Translations under genes and position numbers: made by a program
The notes under the pieces: model-generated
Told to the model about the DNA's origin: nothing
Database searches by the model: none
Seen by the model: only the letters and a program-made list of their open reading frames with translations
Shown here: in pieces, positions 5,395-5,743 of the stretch
Position numbering within the stretch: the first letter of the stretch is position 1
Layout: the number at the start of each line of letters is the position of its first letter
Assembly (NCBI GenBank): GCA_023450535.1
Contig: JAEXGX010000190.1
Location: forward strand, 1-5,743
Origin: Pseudomonadota bacterium
Lineage (GTDB): Bacteria > Desulfobacterota > Desulfovibrionia > Desulfovibrionales > Desulfovibrionaceae
DNA: 5,743 nt
Reading direction: 5' to 3'

Positions 5395-5743
5395 ATGAGT
5401 GAGAGTTGTTCTATCTGCGGAAAAAAGTTTTCCGGGTTTATGTCAGTAAAAAATGTGTGCGACAGCACAAAGCGAGATTTCGCGGCATATGGGAAGGACG
5501 TTTCAGATATCTGCGAAAAATGCTGTTCAGACTTCAAAGAAAGCTTGCTGAAAGAAATTGAGGAGCAGAAAGATGAACTCGCAGAACGTATTGAAGAAAC
5601 TAAAAATGCACTGATTAATGAAATTTCAGTTTCCACCATTCCCCATGATCACAAATGGGATGACAAGATAAAAGGTATGGTGACAGGATATTCGGTTATC
5701 GGCACAGGCCCTATAACGGAAATAACATCAGCGTTTACTGACT
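5395..5743 (+). CDS. Cys-rich zinc-binding and coiled-coil protein, possibly YbjQ-like, 3' truncated
   Basis: The frame stays open to the window end, giving 116 residues. An N-terminal Cys-rich head has C5-x2-C8 and C40-x2-C43 (plus C22 and C44), a plausible treble-clef or zinc-ribbon site. Residues about 47-77 (LLKEIEEQKDELAERIEETK) are strongly charged with heptad-like spacing, so probably a coiled coil. After SVSTIPHDHKWDD, the segment GMVTGYSVIGTGPITEITSAFTD resembles the glycine-rich end of YbjQ/DUF74 heavy-metal-binding-like domains, but the match is only by eye. There is no signal peptide. The gene is noticeably richer in A and T than everything upstream, with many AAA and GAA codons, hinting at separate ancestry. 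The start is supported by AAGAGG at 5384-5389. The function is unknown; metal or redox sensing is one possibility, not a claim. Confidence 0.8.
   Translation, partial: MSESCSICGKKFSGFMSVKNVCDSTKRDFAAYGKDVSDICEKCCSDFKESLLKEIEEQKDELAERIEETKNALINEISVSTIPHDHKWDDKIKGMVTGYSVIGTGPITEITSAFTD

Noticed and set aside
5331..5639. A 102-codon minus-strand open frame opposite the last gene
   Set aside because: Its Ser/Phe-rich product is what antisense reading of a Lys/Glu-rich coiled coil gives; the plus-strand frame has a good ribosome-binding site and paired Cys motifs.

Overview
The window looks like chromosomal DNA of a GC-rich sulfidogenic delta-proteobacterium (Desulfobacterota, probably Desulfovibrionaceae such as Desulfovibrio, Bilophila or Mailhella). 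This rests on the single-chain IspD-IspF fusion, the order NIF3-like gene / C4 zinc-ribbon gene / rnpB, the GTG start and short overlaps, and the overall base composition. The lineage is inferred from gene content and memory of the families; no search was run.

Layout, all on the + strand. (1) Positions 1-746 hold the 3' part of a NIF3/YbgI-family dinuclear-metal protein; its start lies outside the window. (2) A coiled-coil plus C4 zinc-ribbon protein of the CdsZ/FlgZ (CT398/HP0958) type follows with a 4-base overlap (743-1525), so the two are translationally coupled. (3) The bacterial type A RNase P RNA gene rnpB occupies about 1575-1936, preceded by a 9-bp hairpin. (4) Positions 1939-2167 encode no protein but are packed with consecutive hairpins. 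They are bracketed by two exact copies of a 20-base sequence, and the second copy forms the core of a strong intrinsic terminator. This is the least explained part of the window. (5) After that terminator a second transcription unit carries ispDF (2247-3476), the bifunctional MEP-pathway isoprenoid enzyme, and then a 586-residue CgeB/DUF3880-type glycosyltransferase (3512-5272) with an extra N-terminal Rossmann-like region. (6) After a short AT-rich gap, a clearly more AT-rich gene begins at 5395 and runs off the window end. It encodes a Cys-rich zinc-binding head, a coiled coil and the start of a domain that may resemble YbjQ.

Functionally this is mostly housekeeping: metal-protein homeostasis (NIF3-like), an RNA- or sigma-binding zinc-ribbon adaptor, tRNA 5' maturation, and isoprenoid precursor synthesis. 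The glycosyltransferase is probably a surface or flagellar glycosylation enzyme. No CRISPR array, tRNA, transposase or phage gene was seen. The most interesting points are the hairpin array between rnpB and ispDF, an apparent lack of the L15 GGU (tRNA-CCA binding) motif in the RNase P RNA, and the composite, compositionally distinct last gene.
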